A stretch of 64,000 bases of DNA from Branchipolynoe longqiensis (GCA_030323885.1 CM059199.1:38572590-38636589), one strand, 5' to 3'; shown: positions 10,441 through 21,948, numbered from the stretch's first letter. The notes: generated by a model not told the origin, from the letters alone. Program-made: numbers and translations.

Positions 10441-12700
10441 ATTCTATTCATACACAAACACCCTTCGTTCAGCTAACAATATATTCATACACAAACACCC
10501 TTTATTCAGCTAACATCCTATTCATACACAAATCCCCTTTGTTCAGCTAACACTGTATTAATACACAAACAACCTTTGTTCAGCTAACATTCTATTCACA
10601 CAAACACCCTTTATTCAGCTAACATCCTATTCATACACAAATCCCCTTTGTTCAGCTAACACTGTATTAATACACAAACACCCTTTGTTCAGCTAACATT
10701 CTATTCATACACACACCCCTTGTTCAGCTAACATTCTATTCATACACAAACACCCTTTGTTCAGCTAACATTCTATTCATACACAAACACCCTTTGTTCA
10801 GCTAACATTCTATTCATACACAAACACCATTTGTTCAGCTAAAATTCTATTCATACACACACCCCTTGTTCAACTAACATTCTATTCATACACAAACCCC
10901 CTTTGTTCAGCTAACACTGTATTCATACACACACACCCTTTGTTCAGCTAACATTCTATTCATACACACACCCCTTGTTCAGCTAACATTCTATTCATAC
11001 ACAAACACCCTTTGTTCAGCTAACACTGTATTCATACACACACCGTTTGTTCAGCTAACATTCTATCCATACACACACCCCTTGTTCAGCTAACATTCTA
11101 TTCATACACAAATCCCCTTTGTTCAGCTAACACTGTATTAATACACAAACACCCTTTGTTCAGCTAACATTCTATTCATACACACACCCCTTGTTCAGCT
11201 AACATTCTATTCAAACACAAACACCCTTTGTTCAGCTAACACTGTATTCATACACAAACACCCTTTGTTCAGCTAACATTCTATTCATACACAACACACC
11301 CTTTGTTCAGCTAACATTCTATTCATACACAAATCCCCTTTGTTCAGCTAACACTCTATTCATACACAAACACCCTTTGTTCAGCTAACATTCTATTCAT
11401 ACACACACCCCTTGTTCAGCTAACATTATATTCATACACAAATCCCCTTTGTTCAGCTAACACTGTATTAATACACAAACACCCTTTGTTCAGCTAACAT
11501 TCTATTCATACACACACCCCTCGTTCAGCTAACATTCTATTCATACACAAACACCCTTTGTTCAGCTAACATTATATTCATACGCAAACACCCTTTGTTC
11601 AGCTAACATTATATTCATACACAAACACCCTTTGTTCAGCTAACATTCTATTCATACACAAATCCCCTTTGTTCAGCTAACATTCTATTCATACACAAAC
11701 ACCCTTCGCTCAGCTAACATTCTATTCATAGACAACCCCTCGTTGTTCAGCTAACATCCTATTCATACACAAATCCCCTTTGTTCAGCTAACACTGTATT
11801 AATGCACAAACACCCTTTGTTCAGCTAACATTCTATTCATACACACACCCCTTGTTCAGCTAACATTCTATTCATACACAAACACCCTTTGTTCAGCTAA
11901 CACTGTATTCATACACAAACACCCTTTGTTCAGCTAACATTCTATTCATACACACACCCCTTGTTCAGCTAACATTCTATTCATACATAAATCCCCTTTG
12001 TTCAGCTAACACTGTATTAATACACAAACGCCCTTTGTTCAGCTAACATTCTATTCATACACACACCCTTTGTTCAGCTAACATTCTATTCATACACACA
12101 CCCCTTGTTCAGCTAACATTCTATTCATACACACACACCCTTTGTTCAGCTAACATTCTATTCATACACACACCCCTTGTTCAGCTAACATTCTATTCAT
12201 ACATAAATCCCCTTTTCAGCTACACGTATAATACAAACACCCTTTGTTCAGCTAACATTCTATTCATACACACACCCCTTGTTCAGCTAACATTCTATTC
12301 ATACACAAACACCCTTTGTTCAGCTAACACTGTATTCATACACACACCCTTTGTTCAGCTAACATTCTATTCATACACAAACACCCTTTGTTCTGCTAAC
12401 ACTCTATTCATACACAGACACCCTTTGTTCAGCTAACACGCTATTCATACACAAACACCCTTTGTTCAGCTAACACGCTATTCATACACAAACATCCTTC
12501 GCTCAGCTAACATTCTATTCATAGACAAACCCCTGTTGTTCAACTAACATCCTATTCATACACAAATCCCCTTTGTTCAGCTAACACTGTATTAATACAC
12601 AAACACCCTTTATTCAGCTAACATTCTATTCATACACAAACACCCCTTGTTCAGCTAACACTCTATTCGTACACAAACATCCTTTTTTCAGCTGACATTC
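10441..12700. repeat. 37-bp satellite array with higher-order repeats
   Basis: About 62 copies of a 34-37-bp unit containing ttcagctaacattctattca plus a variable linker (acaaacaccctttg, acaaatcccctttg or acacaccccttg). The unit types recur in a fixed order, giving higher-order blocks. There are no long ORFs. Not a CRISPR: the units are contiguous, without unique spacers. Confidence 0.93.
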
Positions 12701-13154
12701 TATCCACACACACACCACCACACCCGTCACACCCACCAAAACATTGTCAGGAAGATCTCCCCTTAAAACACCCGAGACACACAAACTGTTCCATTCCCAG
12801 GGCACAACTCCAAGGAACCTTTTGACCAAAAGCTAGCCCGCCCTGGTGACTGACCTCCAGCGGTCATTTTGAAGGTCATACTTCGATCACGGCGCGGAGT
12901 CAAACCGCGGATCCCGGATATAGATAATGTGTATGGTTATTGAGGTGGGGCAGATGCCGCAGGTATTTGTGTCCTGCTGATGTTGTTCGAGTTGTGAGGC
13001 TTGTGTCTGAGTGCGAAGTCAGCGCAACCTTTAGCACAGCCTAGACCTGAGTAAACAGGGCCGCGTTCAAGGTATGCCTCGGAGGCGCCTTTGAGAAATT
13101 CCGGACGACACGCTAGTCTGAACGGCATGAACAGTCGGTTGCCTCGAAAATGGC
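12701..13154. other. unique sequence between satellites
   Basis: Moderately GC-rich, with no recognised exon. Minus ORF 12937-13287 runs into the satellite and has no family features. Confidence 0.35.
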
Positions 13155-14830
13155 GGCCCCTCTCGCTTCCTCTCGCTCTCTCTCTCTCTCTCGCTCTCTG
13201 TCGCTCCCACTCGCTCGGGGCCCCCCTCTCGCCCCTCTCGTCCTCTCTTGCCCTCTCTCGCTCTATCACTCTCTCTGATCTCGCCATCTCACTCTCTCAA
13301 AATTGTTCTCTGCTTTGAAGGAATTACAACTGATCTCCTTGTATCTCTCTATGTCTCTCGCTCCCTGTAGCTCCCTCTCGCCCCTTCTTGTTCCCTCTAG
13401 CCCCCTCTCATTCCCTCTCGCCCCCACTCGCCCCCTCTCGCGCCCTCCCTCTCCTTCCCTGTCCCTTCCTCTCACTCCCTCTCGCTCCATCTCGCTGCCT
13501 CTCGCTGCCTCTCGCTCCCTCTTGCTCCCTCTCACTCACTCACTCTCATTCCCACTCACCTCCTCTCACCCCCTCTCGCTCGCTCGCTCTCGCCCCCTCT
13601 CGCTCCCTCCCTATCGCTCCCTATTGCTCGCTCTCGCCCCTCTCACTCCATGTCACTACCTCTCGCTCCCTCTCGCTCCATCTCGCTCCCTCTCGCTCCC
13701 TCTCGCTCCGTCTCGCTCCCTCTCGCTCCTTCCCTCTCGCTCTCGCTCCCTCCCTCTCGCTCCCGCTCGCTCCCTCTCGCTCCCTCTCGCCCCCTCTCGC
13801 TCCCTCTCGCCCCCGCTCGCTCCCTCTCGCTCCATCTCGCTCCCTCTCACCCCCTCTCGCCCTCTCTCACTCCCTCGCTCTCGCTCCCTCTCGCTCCATC
13901 TCGCTCCCTCTCGCCCCCTCTCGCCTCCTCTTGCTCCCTCTCTCTCCCTCTCGCCCCCTCTCACTCCCTCTCGCTCCATCTGGCTCCCTCTCACCCCCTC
14001 TCGCCTCCTCTCGCTCCCTCTCGCTCCCTCTTGCCCCCTCTCGCCCTCTCTTGCTTCCTCGCTCTCGCTCCCTCTCGCTCCCTCTCACTTCCTCTCGATC
14101 CCACTCGCTCCAGGTCCCCCTCTTGTCCTCTCTTGACCTCTCTCACTCTCTCACCCTCTCTGCTCTCGCCGTCTCACTCTCTCCTCTCGCCATCTCTCGC
14201 CGTCTCTCGCCCCCTCTCACACTCTTTCCCAGTCTAGTCCTATCTGTCCCCCTCTCGTCCCCTCTCGTCCCCTCTCGTCCCCTCTCGTCCCCTCTCGTCC
14301 CCTCTCGTCCCCTCTCGTCCCCTCTCGTCCCCTCTCCTCCCCTCTCGTCCCCTCTTGCCCTCTCTGACTCTCTTGCTCTCTTGCTCTCTCCAGCGCGATC
14401 CCTCTCTCTCATGTGCTCTCTTTCTCTCTCTTGCATACTCGCTCTCTCTCCTTTCTCCCCTTTCTCCCCTTTCTCTCCTTTCTCCCATTTCTCCCCTTTC
14501 TCTCTCGTTTCTCTCGTTTCTCTCCTTCCTCCCCTTCCTCTCCTTCCTCTCCTTCGTCTCCTTTGTCTCCTTCATCTCGTCTCGCCTCGTCTCGCCTCGT
14601 CTCGCCTCGTCTTGCCTCGCCTCGCCTAGCCTCGTCTCGCCTCGTCTCGCCTCATCTCGCCTCGTCTCGCCTCGTCTCGTCTCGCCTCGCCTCGCCTCGC
14701 CTCACCTCACCTCGCCTCGCCTCACCCCGCCTCGCCCCGCTTTGTCTCCCCTCGTCTCCCCTCTTCTCCCCTCGTCTCCCCTCATCTCCCCTCATCTCCC
14801 CTCATCTCCCCTCATCTCCCCTCGTCCCGT
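13155..14830. repeat. polypyrimidine 10-bp satellite
   Basis: About 1.7 kb of pyrimidine-rich plus strand. 13155-14235 is ctccctctcg-type; 14240-14345 is eleven near-perfect ctctcgtccc units; 14440-14530 is tttctcccc-type; 14575-14825 is ctcgtctcgc and ctcatctccc. Local stretches are homogenised. A short unique interruption lies at 13300-13345. The 413-codon and 277-codon ORFs are low-complexity artefacts. Confidence 0.92.
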
Positions 14831-14872
14831 TGCATTTATACACATAAATGCGTTATACATCACATATTTAGG

Positions 14873-15297
14873 TATGCAGGTATTGCAGTACCTCGGATAT
14901 CTTAGGCGCTAAAATATCTCAGGGAGTTTGACACCCTGCCTTGCAAACCAATGCCTTGAGGTACAGCTTCTTGCTAGAACCAATGGGTAAGGGAGCAAAC
15001 CCTAACAGAAAACCATGTTACCATTGCAGCATTAAGGGCGGTGATGAATGGAACTCCCAACATCAACTGATCAGCCACTGCAGGGACAATAGTTTGCGCC
15101 TGTCTTGATGCGTTCTTGCCAGTGTGAGACTGCTAGTTGCTCCCCAAGAGAGTACCACCAGTAACTTGCAAAAACGAGGAGCACTTCAACACTTTGCAAG
15201 CAGTTTTTATGAAATGTACAACCGCATACAATAAATGGAGAGTGGTGGTTAAGTAATGAAAGCAGTCTTTGCACATCGCAACTGACAGTATGATGAC
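14873..15297 (+). mobile_element. chimeric repeat: module joined to short LINE tail
   Basis: The same module as 1956-2296, ending atgaaatg at 15216, then about 80 bp of LINE tail (aatggagagtggtgg, aagtaatgaaagcag, cagtatgatgac). The LINE part starts much later than in the 1956 copy. A ~20-bp extra segment lies near 14893. Confidence 0.7.
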
Positions 15298-16140
15298 ATC
15301 ATATATTTAACCGTTCGGCTATACCACCCCCGCTTAAGGCGAGCCAACGAGTTAATTTATGTAATATTTTCCATGTGAATTTCCTGGGCCTGCCGTGGGC
15401 TGCTGCAGCCTCTCCTCCCATCTGCCGGTAGTCCGTTGTCGTCGAATAGCCAGAGTTTCGTCTAAATACGGAATTTGCCATAGTGCACATTTATCGGCCT
15501 AAAGTATATATATGTCTATAAGTTAGGTTATTTCAACTTACTGGCTGTCCCCCTCGCCGTTCGGGGTATTATTAATGTTACTGAATTAATCCAGAACTAC
15601 GCAGTCCAGCTAGAGATGCTGCCACTGTCACTGATAATCAGTCTAAGTTAACGCCGTTATTTCCGCCCAAAAGTAACACTATGTTAATTCTGTTAATGTG
15701 TTGTTATTATATTCCCACAGATGGGTAAAGTAACTGCATAAGGCTTGCTTAGGCATAAGGCCCTTAATTACATATAAAGCAATCGAATATCAGGTTTTCC
15801 ATAGCGGTTAATCTACAATAATACTGGAGGATAGTAAAGACTGCAAGGAACGTTCCAATCCACCTTAGCAAGAGCTCACAATTTTATTCTTACCGTAACT
15901 AACAAGGATACCAGCGAAATGTGTCCAGTTAATGGAGTAATATATGCTTCCCTTTCCCTCCCATGAAGTTTCATTAGATAAGTTTAGAATTTTGATAATA
16001 AAAGCCTAAATATCGGCTGAAACGTCAGAGCGTGCAAAAACACGTCTGATGGGTCTGGTCCCAAATGCCCGACCTCCTCTCATTGCTTGGCTAGTCGCAA
16101 TTGACGTAACCAAGCAACGCTTTACCACCGAGAACCCTCG
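15298..16140. other. unique sequence, no gene seen
   Basis: No repeat family or convincing exon. AT-rich from about 15480. Confidence 0.35.
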
Positions 16141-16154
16141 CGTGCACAAGTGTT

Positions 16155-16360
16155 AGCAATTTGCGTGCTTGTGGGATGAGTGCGCAAATTGCTCAAGGTG
16201 AGTAGACGCGCCCACTTCATATATATATAAATACCCTGCCTTATCTAATAAGTGCATTACTGTGTAGTCCCAAACAATGGCTCAAGCTGCCTCAGGCCGA
16301 CGCATTGTCTTTTGGTTGAACTGCTTCTGGCCTTTGGTTTCCTGCCTGGAGCTTCATTGA
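16155..16360 (+). promoter_or_regulatory. possible TATA promoter with short ORF
   Basis: In order: a perfect 11-bp inverted repeat (AGCAATTTGCG at 16155, CGCAAATTGCT at 16183), a TATA-like tatatatataaata at 16219-16234, then an ATG in good context (caaacaATGG) at 16277. The ORF is only 27 codons, ends at 16360 and has a hydrophobic middle (IVFWLNCFWPLV). It could be a leader, an upstream ORF or chance. There is no downstream exon that I can join. Confidence 0.22.
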
Positions 16361-16734
16361 CTTCCGGTAACGTTGGCTAACTCAGGGCAGTTACATACAC
16401 AGGGGTGAAGGCTCGGGTTGGAAAGTGGGGCTGGTGGTCCATTTAGGGAATGTATCAACATATTGTACGCATATTATGAATTATCTAATTGTGTTGTAAT
16501 TGTTCGTGTTATCTACTCTAATTGTATTTGTGCTGATATATGTCAACTAACTACTATAACATCCAACTGCTATTTGAGCTCATCGAGGGAGGCAGTGAGC
16601 ATCCTGGGGGGGGGGGGGCAAACTGGTCTGCTCCTAGGCAGGCACCTTTCTGTTTTCCGTTTCTCTCTGGAGATGCTGTTGCCATGACTCTGCATTTGCC
16701 CATTTCCTCACCGAATTGTGCTTAATAAGGAATG
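16361..16734. other. unique sequence with G run
   Basis: Contains an uninterrupted G run at about 16605-16618. The overlapping short ORFs have no family features. Confidence 0.3.
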
Positions 16735-16827
16735 ACACCGGGCGCACTGGCCGAATCAGTAGAGCACGCCCGTCGTGTGAGGGAGTTCGGTAGTTCGGTT
16801 CCTGGTCGAGTCAAACGAATGACTTAT
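16735..16827 (+). mobile_element. SINE family 1 head fragment, plus
   Basis: Head variant with cgggcgcactggccgaatcagtagag and B-box-like ggttcctggtcgag, stopping after aatgactta where an antisense SINE begins. Confidence 0.6.
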
Positions 16828-17166
16828 AGTTGTTGGGGTTTTACGTCCTTGCAACATCTCAGAAACAATCAGGACGGGTACCAACTTGTGACAGTGCACA
16901 CTCATGACAACTTTATAGTGCTGCCCCACTTGGAGACCAGACCACCAGTACCATGACCTGATATCCCACCCAGTCACATTATACTGATGCTGACCCAACC
17001 AGTCCCTGCCCTATCCTGAAAATCCTGAGCGTCTGGCTAGGAAGCCACACGTATCAATTTTGAAGTCATTGCTTTGACTCGAGCAGGGTTTGAACCCATG
17101 GGTTCGAATCCCACGATCTACTAAACGGGAGACGGACGCTCAACTCATTCGGCCATCCCGTCTGGT
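16828..17166 (-). mobile_element. SINE family 1, full length, minus
   Basis: Tail, body and tRNA-like head are complete. The head carries two B-box-like motifs (gggtttgaaccc and ggttcgaatccc). It is inserted antisense directly behind another SINE head. Confidence 0.8.
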
Positions 17167-17223
17167 GCCGGTTGGATGAGGATATAATATCAAAAGCTCT
17201 GGTCTACTGTGAACTCGTAAAAG

Positions 17224-17400
17224 GACAGCAACCAGGCAGGTCAGAAGAAATGTTTCAAGGACTGCCTTAAATCCAATCTGAAGAAATGACCTTAGATGTT
17301 GCTAGGACGTAAAACAACAATAAACAACCAGGCAGGTCAGAAGAAATGTTTCAAGGACTGCCTTAAAGCTAGGACGTAAAACAACAACAAACAAACAAAC
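17224..17400 (+). repeat. tandem duplication including SINE tails
   Basis: A ~43-bp segment beginning caaccaggcaggtcagaag occurs twice, each time followed by a short SINE family 1 3' end (gctaggacgtaaaacaaca). It is either a local duplication of a 5'-truncated SINE with its flank, or two insertions at one site. Confidence 0.65.
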
Positions 17401-17654
17401 AACAACATGTAATCTCAACATTGAAAACTTGGAAACAGTGGCCAAGGTTGCGGGGGGGGGGTGATCAATGGTGTGCTTCTATTCATTTGCACAGTCACAA
17501 CACACTTTGAAACTGATCAAAAGTGTCAAGAGAAGAAACAATAATCAGCTTCACCCACCAGACTGACTGCAGCTACACACACATGTCAAACATGCCACTG
17601 CACATTCCAAGCACAAATTAGACGCGTCAGTCACCAAAGAGTACACACCAACAG

Positions 17655-17890
17655 ATGAGTTTGTTGTGTTGTTGTTTGAACTCCTAGCACCATCTAAGGT
17701 CATATCAGGACGGGTACCGACTTGTGACAGTGCGCACTCATAGCAACTTTATAGAGCTGCCCCACTGGAAGACCAGGCTGCCAGCACCATGACCTGATAT
17801 CCCACTCAGTCACATTCTCCTGATACTGAGCCAACCAGTCCTTGCTCTATCCTAATAATGCCGAGCACCAGGCTAGGAAGCGACAAGTAC
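17655..17890 (-). mobile_element. SINE family 1, minus, head missing
   Basis: Tail and body are present up to aggctaggaagcgacaagta. The tRNA-like head is absent (5' truncation). Confidence 0.7.
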
Positions 17891-18082
17891 ATCTCCATTG
17901 GATTCATTCCAACACACATTCACCCAGACATCAACGACAGAAATATAACCAATTAGAAGCCTAACCTTTGGTGCAGCCAATATGACTAGTCAGTCACCCC
18001 CAAATCATTGACTAACTGTCCGGGGCAAAGATTAACTTCCGGATAGACCGGAAGTAAAATGCACTATGATATATGTATACAA

Positions 18083-18331
18083 GCACCATGGGTTCGAACC
18101 TTGATCGACTCAAACCACTGACTTAAACTTTGATATTTGTCACTTCCTAGCCAGGCGCTCGGCATTAACAGGACATGGCAAAGATTAGTTAGTAGGCCTA
18201 CAGTGGCAGGATATTGTGACTGAGTGGGATATTGTGTCTTCGTGTTGGTGGCCTGATTTCCCAGTGCGGCAGTGCTATAGGGTCACCACGAGTGTGTACT
18301 TACTGTAACAAGTCGGTACCCGTCCTGACTG
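18083..18331 (+). mobile_element. SINE family 1, plus, head truncated
   Basis: Starts at the B box (gggttcgaacc) and runs through the body to cggtacccgtcctga. The extreme tail is lost. A perfect inverted ETS-like pair (acttccgg...ccggaagt) lies just upstream at 18034-18055. Confidence 0.7.
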
Positions 18332-18489
18332 CCGCGTCAACGTATTTGTGACAGGGAGGAGATCTGCTTGGATCATTCACATTACTATTTAAGTGCAAGT
18401 CTTGTGAGTTCTAGCTTAACTGTTAAAGCAGATGGAATTCTAGCAGAAGTGACGGAATTGTGACTCTGTTTATCAGCGAGATTTGGAAT

Positions 18490-18668
18490 AATATTTCCCC
18501 CGAGTCATATTATCCTTACACTGAGCAAACCAGTCCATGTCCTATCCTAATACTGTCAATCACCTGGCTAGGAAGCGACAAGTATCAATTCTTAAGCCAT
18601 TGGTTTGACTCGACCTACCAAAATGGGAGACAGACATGTAATTAATTCACTTGAACATCCCATCTGGT
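18490..18668 (-). mobile_element. SINE family 1, minus, partial
   Basis: Body and head only, ending catcccatctggtc. The tail is absent. Confidence 0.65.
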
Positions 18669-18717
18669 CCAAACATGAAGGAAAATACTACCACATTATG
18701 TTGTAATTACCTCCCAA

Positions 18718-19050
18718 TGTGTTGCTACCTTGTCGTGGTGGGGAGGCTTGTGTGCCTCCGTGACCATGAGAGCTATACTGGCGGGGGCTAGCCCCCTGGC
18801 AGGCTTAACCAAGCTGTGTAGGACTCATGGTAGAGGACAGAGTAAGAGCAGCCACTGGTCCTCCAGGTTGGGGGTTGGGCGTGGGGCCAATGACACCACC
18901 CCGGAAAAAAGAACGACATTACAGAATCACAAACAAGAAATTCAAAAGTAACTAGGCCAAGTAAAGTAGGCCCAGGACCAGGATAACTGGAGAGCCCTTG
19001 TTCGGGGCCTATGCCCAAAGTTGGGCGGTAGGCGTAAGTAAGTAAGTAAT
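18718..19050 (+). mobile_element. internally deleted LINE: 5' region joined to 3' tail
   Basis: Begins ttgctaccttgtcgtggtgg and contains ggagagcccttgttcgggg, ending in a (gtaa)n simple tail. The start resembles the 5' leader that I know from RTE-like LINEs of marine invertebrates, and the end resembles the 3' end of such elements. No ORF remains between them, so it is a short non-autonomous derivative. Family assignment is from memory of general features only. Confidence 0.5.
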
Positions 19051-19431
19051 GTCGTTTTTAACTGAGTCACCATGCATGGATCTCAGGGGTTGGTTAGTGA
19101 GGTGGGAGGCTGAGCAGGGAGGGAGAAGGAGCTGCAACTAGTACATAACAGGCAACAGTAAGTACATTTGGTTGTTCACTTTAATCAAACAGCTAATGGA
19201 CCCTTCCATTATTTATACTTCCATAATAGCATACCTATTACATATATGCTTTTTCTTGTTGGTACTCTCGTGGGCGTGATGAAAATAGGGAATGTGGATT
19301 CAGGTCCCACTCTGGGTGTGATGGCGTTTGCTTTCAATAAATAAGTGCTAGATATTTTGGACCATCCAGGAGTCATGATGCTCAATCTGAATCAACATTT
19401 TGTGTTGTCTCAACTGTTATGTGCTGCTTAA

Positions 19432-19795
19432 TTAAAGCTGCATAGTCCGATGAAAACATCAAATTTTCAAAACCAAAACAATTATCTAGATTTGATTATA
19501 GATAGCTACATTAGATACTGATGCACTTATTAAACATTTACCAACACATAGAAGGGAACACTGAGTCAATTAATAGAACCAATTACTGCAGAAGCATATG
19601 GCGATCGAATTTTGGCAAGCTTGCCAAAATTAATTTAGCATGTTTCCATTTCAAATATCTCAAAAGTTTGCGATTTAAAATAAAAGTTACTTCAAACTAA
19701 AGTAAGGTAGATTATAATGAGCAACCTAATATGTATATCTCGGAAAATGAGAGAAACTCAAAACCATCGGACTATGCAACTTTAATAAACTACTT
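19432..19795. mobile_element. MITE family M4 with TTAA ends
   Basis: The ends are inverted repeats: TTAAAGCTGCATAGTCCGATG on the left, and catcggactatgcaactttaa on the right. TTAA at both ends is what piggyBac-type insertion leaves, but the superfamily is not proven. The interior is AT-rich with no ORF. Related pieces lie at 22647, 24525 and 53125. Confidence 0.7.
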
Positions 19796-19827
19796 CCGCT
19801 ACTTCGTGTAAAACCATTGTCTTCATA

Positions 19828-20510
19828 GTGTAGTAGTCCCGACATGAGCCTCAACACCATGCGGAGGCGACGTAAACTATGTTGTCTACTGTTGCAGTTC
19901 TACCGTGACACATGGCAGCAGGCTAGAATGTGAGTGGACACCCAGGTGGACTGCCTTTACTAGACCAGACGGGATGGCTGAATGAGTTAGAGCGTCCGTC
20001 TCCCGTGCTGGTAGATCGTGGGATCGTGGGTTCGAGTCCCGGTCGAGTCAAACCAATGACTTTAAAATTGATACTTGTCGCTTCCTAGCCAGGCGCTCGG
20101 CATTATTAGGATAGGGCAAGGACTGGTGTGCTCAGTGTCAGGATAATGTGACTGAGTGGGATACCAGGTCATGGTGCCGGTGGCCTGGTTTCCCAGTGGG
20201 ACAGCACTATAAAGTCGCCATGAGTGCACACTGTCACAAGTCGGTACCTGTCCTGATATGACCTTAGATGTTGCTAGGACGTAAAACAACAACAACAAAA
20301 CTGCCTTTACTGTCTCCTGCTGGCATCCCACCACCTTGAGACGTTATCTGCGACCTGGCTGGCTGGTCAGGAGGTCGGTCACTTGGTTCGCTGATACCGC
20401 GGTGGGTGGAGGTAGAGCAATACGTTTCTTTTTTCTTATCACCCTTTCCGGACTATGTTCAAGAAGACAGACCAGGAGGAGCCAGCCGCATGCTGCCTAT
20501 CACAATAGTC
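19828..20510 (+). repeat. dispersed repeat family F4, split by a SINE
   Basis: Matches 6597-6890 on both sides of the SINE at 19962-20299 (tgtagtagtcccgacatgag before it; tatctgcgacctggctgg after it). Confidence 0.6.
19962..20299 (+). mobile_element. SINE family 1, full length, plus (reference copy)
   Basis: 338 bp, flanked by a perfect 12-bp target duplication (actgcctttact at 19950-19961 and 20300-20311). A box region tggctgaatgagttag, B box ggttcgagtcccgg, body with ctttcccagtgggacagc-type sequence, and tail gtaaaacaacaacaac. It is the best-preserved copy and defines the family ends. It is inserted in an F4 repeat. Confidence 0.92.
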
Positions 20511-20626
20511 AAATCTGGACCAGTAGAATGCTATCTTTTTTTAATGATATTTTCATTAGGTCAATTGGCGCTGACTAATGTTATATTCGATGAATAAATG
20601 TTTAGCCCCCACCCCGGAAAAACTAG

Positions 20627-20970
20627 TTTGGTTATTGCTTGACGTCCTAGCAACATCTAAGGACATATCAGGACGGTATGTGACAGTGCACACTCATGGG
20701 AACTTTATAGTGATGCCCCACTGGGAGACAAGCCCACCATCACCATGACCTGATATCCCACTCAGTCACATTATCCTGACACTGAGCCCAACCAGTCCTT
20801 GCCAGATCCTAATAATGCCGAGCGCCTGGCTAGGAAGTGACAAGTATCAATTTTTAAGTCATTGCTTTGACTCGTCCAGGGTTCGAACCCTCAAACCCAT
20901 GCGTTTCGATCCCCCGATCTCCCAAAACAGGAGATGGAGGCTCAACTCATTCGGTCATCCCATCTGGTCT
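20627..20970 (-). mobile_element. SINE family 1, full length, minus
   Basis: Tail, body and head are present. The head has duplicated B-box-like motifs (gggttcgaaccc and gtttcgatccc). A ~10-bp gap removes gtaccgactt near 20676. Confidence 0.8.
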
Positions 20971-21384
20971 AAAAAAACTAAGAATACATTAAAATTGCTA
21001 TAACGGATTAAAAGTAATTTGTCTATGGCAGAACCAGTAGGTATTTTTAACTATCTACTCGAGGATGGGATGATACTGCTGTTTGTTAGATGCGTGTGCA
21101 GGGTGGTGGATAGGAGTAGGCTGTGCTACGTCAATTTCTGATGCTGTCAATGCCAGCCTAATTACAATTCCACTCTGTCAAGAAGCCAAGTTCATGGTGA
21201 TAATAACGTCGCAAGGCTATGGGGCTAGCGTATGTCATTGCCTAAATGTGCAGTGATGTACATTGGACCAAAGCCAAAGCTAGCTATATTACCACTACAT
21301 ATTCCCATATGCCTGATGTGAATACAAATTGAAAGACCTGACTTTACCCATGTATAATCCATCAAATTATCCATATGGTTGATT
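20971..21384. other. unique sequence, no gene seen
   Basis: No repeat family or gene recognised. Confidence 0.35.
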
Positions 21385-21480
21385 GATTACTTGATTGATT
21401 GATTGATTGTGATTTTATGCAATGTTGGCAGCAAAGGCCATATTCACGGCGGACTTGATTAAATTGTCTTCTATCATACT
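21385..21480 (-). mobile_element. dispersed repeat with (gatt)n end
   Basis: gattgattgattgattg followed by aaaggccatattcac. The same arrangement occurs at 34262-34340 and, inverted, at 52905-52945. The simple-repeat end suggests a retrotransposon 3' tail, minus orientation. Confidence 0.5.
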
Positions 21481-21614
21481 GTTGTTTAAACAGAATGGAA
21501 ACAAATTCCTATTATTAATTAGAAACATGTATATCAAAGGTTAATTAGAAAAATGTCAAAATTCACAATTAATTGTAAGATTTATGGAAAAGAATAGTAA
21601 ATTCAAAAGTAGAA

Positions 21615-21800
21615 TACTGTCATGGGGGTGGTTAAAATGGGAAATACTGCGCCTAGAGCGGGACTCGAATCCACACATCTTTGAATGCCAGGCCAGTGTG
21701 CTAACCATTACACCAGCTAGGCTCCCTGATATCAATGCACTACCCAGGCCTACCTGTCAATGTGGTTACTTGCCTGAGAGGTCAGTGCAGACTACTATAC
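21615..21800 (-). mobile_element. SINE family 2, full length, minus
   Basis: On the minus strand: a ~95-nt leader starting gtagtctgcactgacctctc, an internal tRNA-like part (ggagcctagctggtgtaatgg, then ggattcgagtcccg), and an end in atttcccattttaaccaccc and atgacag. Other copies are at 21949, 35816, 44371 and 59698. The unusual point is the leader upstream of the tRNA-like part. Confidence 0.75.
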
Positions 21801-21948
21801 CTGTCCCCCTAGAATTGTAAGTCTTTTAAATGGTCATTTAAAGCTTCCAATTACCTATATACAGGCAATGCACTTACACATACATACACAGGGTACATTC
21901 AACAAACATACAGCGCATAGCTTGTACACGGTCATGGTCATGGAAACC

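Noticed and set aside
10441..12700. CRISPR-like array
   Set aside because: Units of 34-37 bp are contiguous and the variable part belongs to a few recurring types; the context is eukaryotic satellite DNA.
13303..14629. ORFs of 277 and 413 codons
   Set aside because: Low-complexity translation of a CT-rich 10-bp satellite; several overlapping frames are open at once.
16540..16725. Short overlapping ORFs around a G run
   Set aside because: No family features; G run gives Gly stretches.
19970..20050. tRNA gene
   Set aside because: The tRNA-like region with A and B boxes is the head of a SINE with target duplications; the same applies to the other heads.
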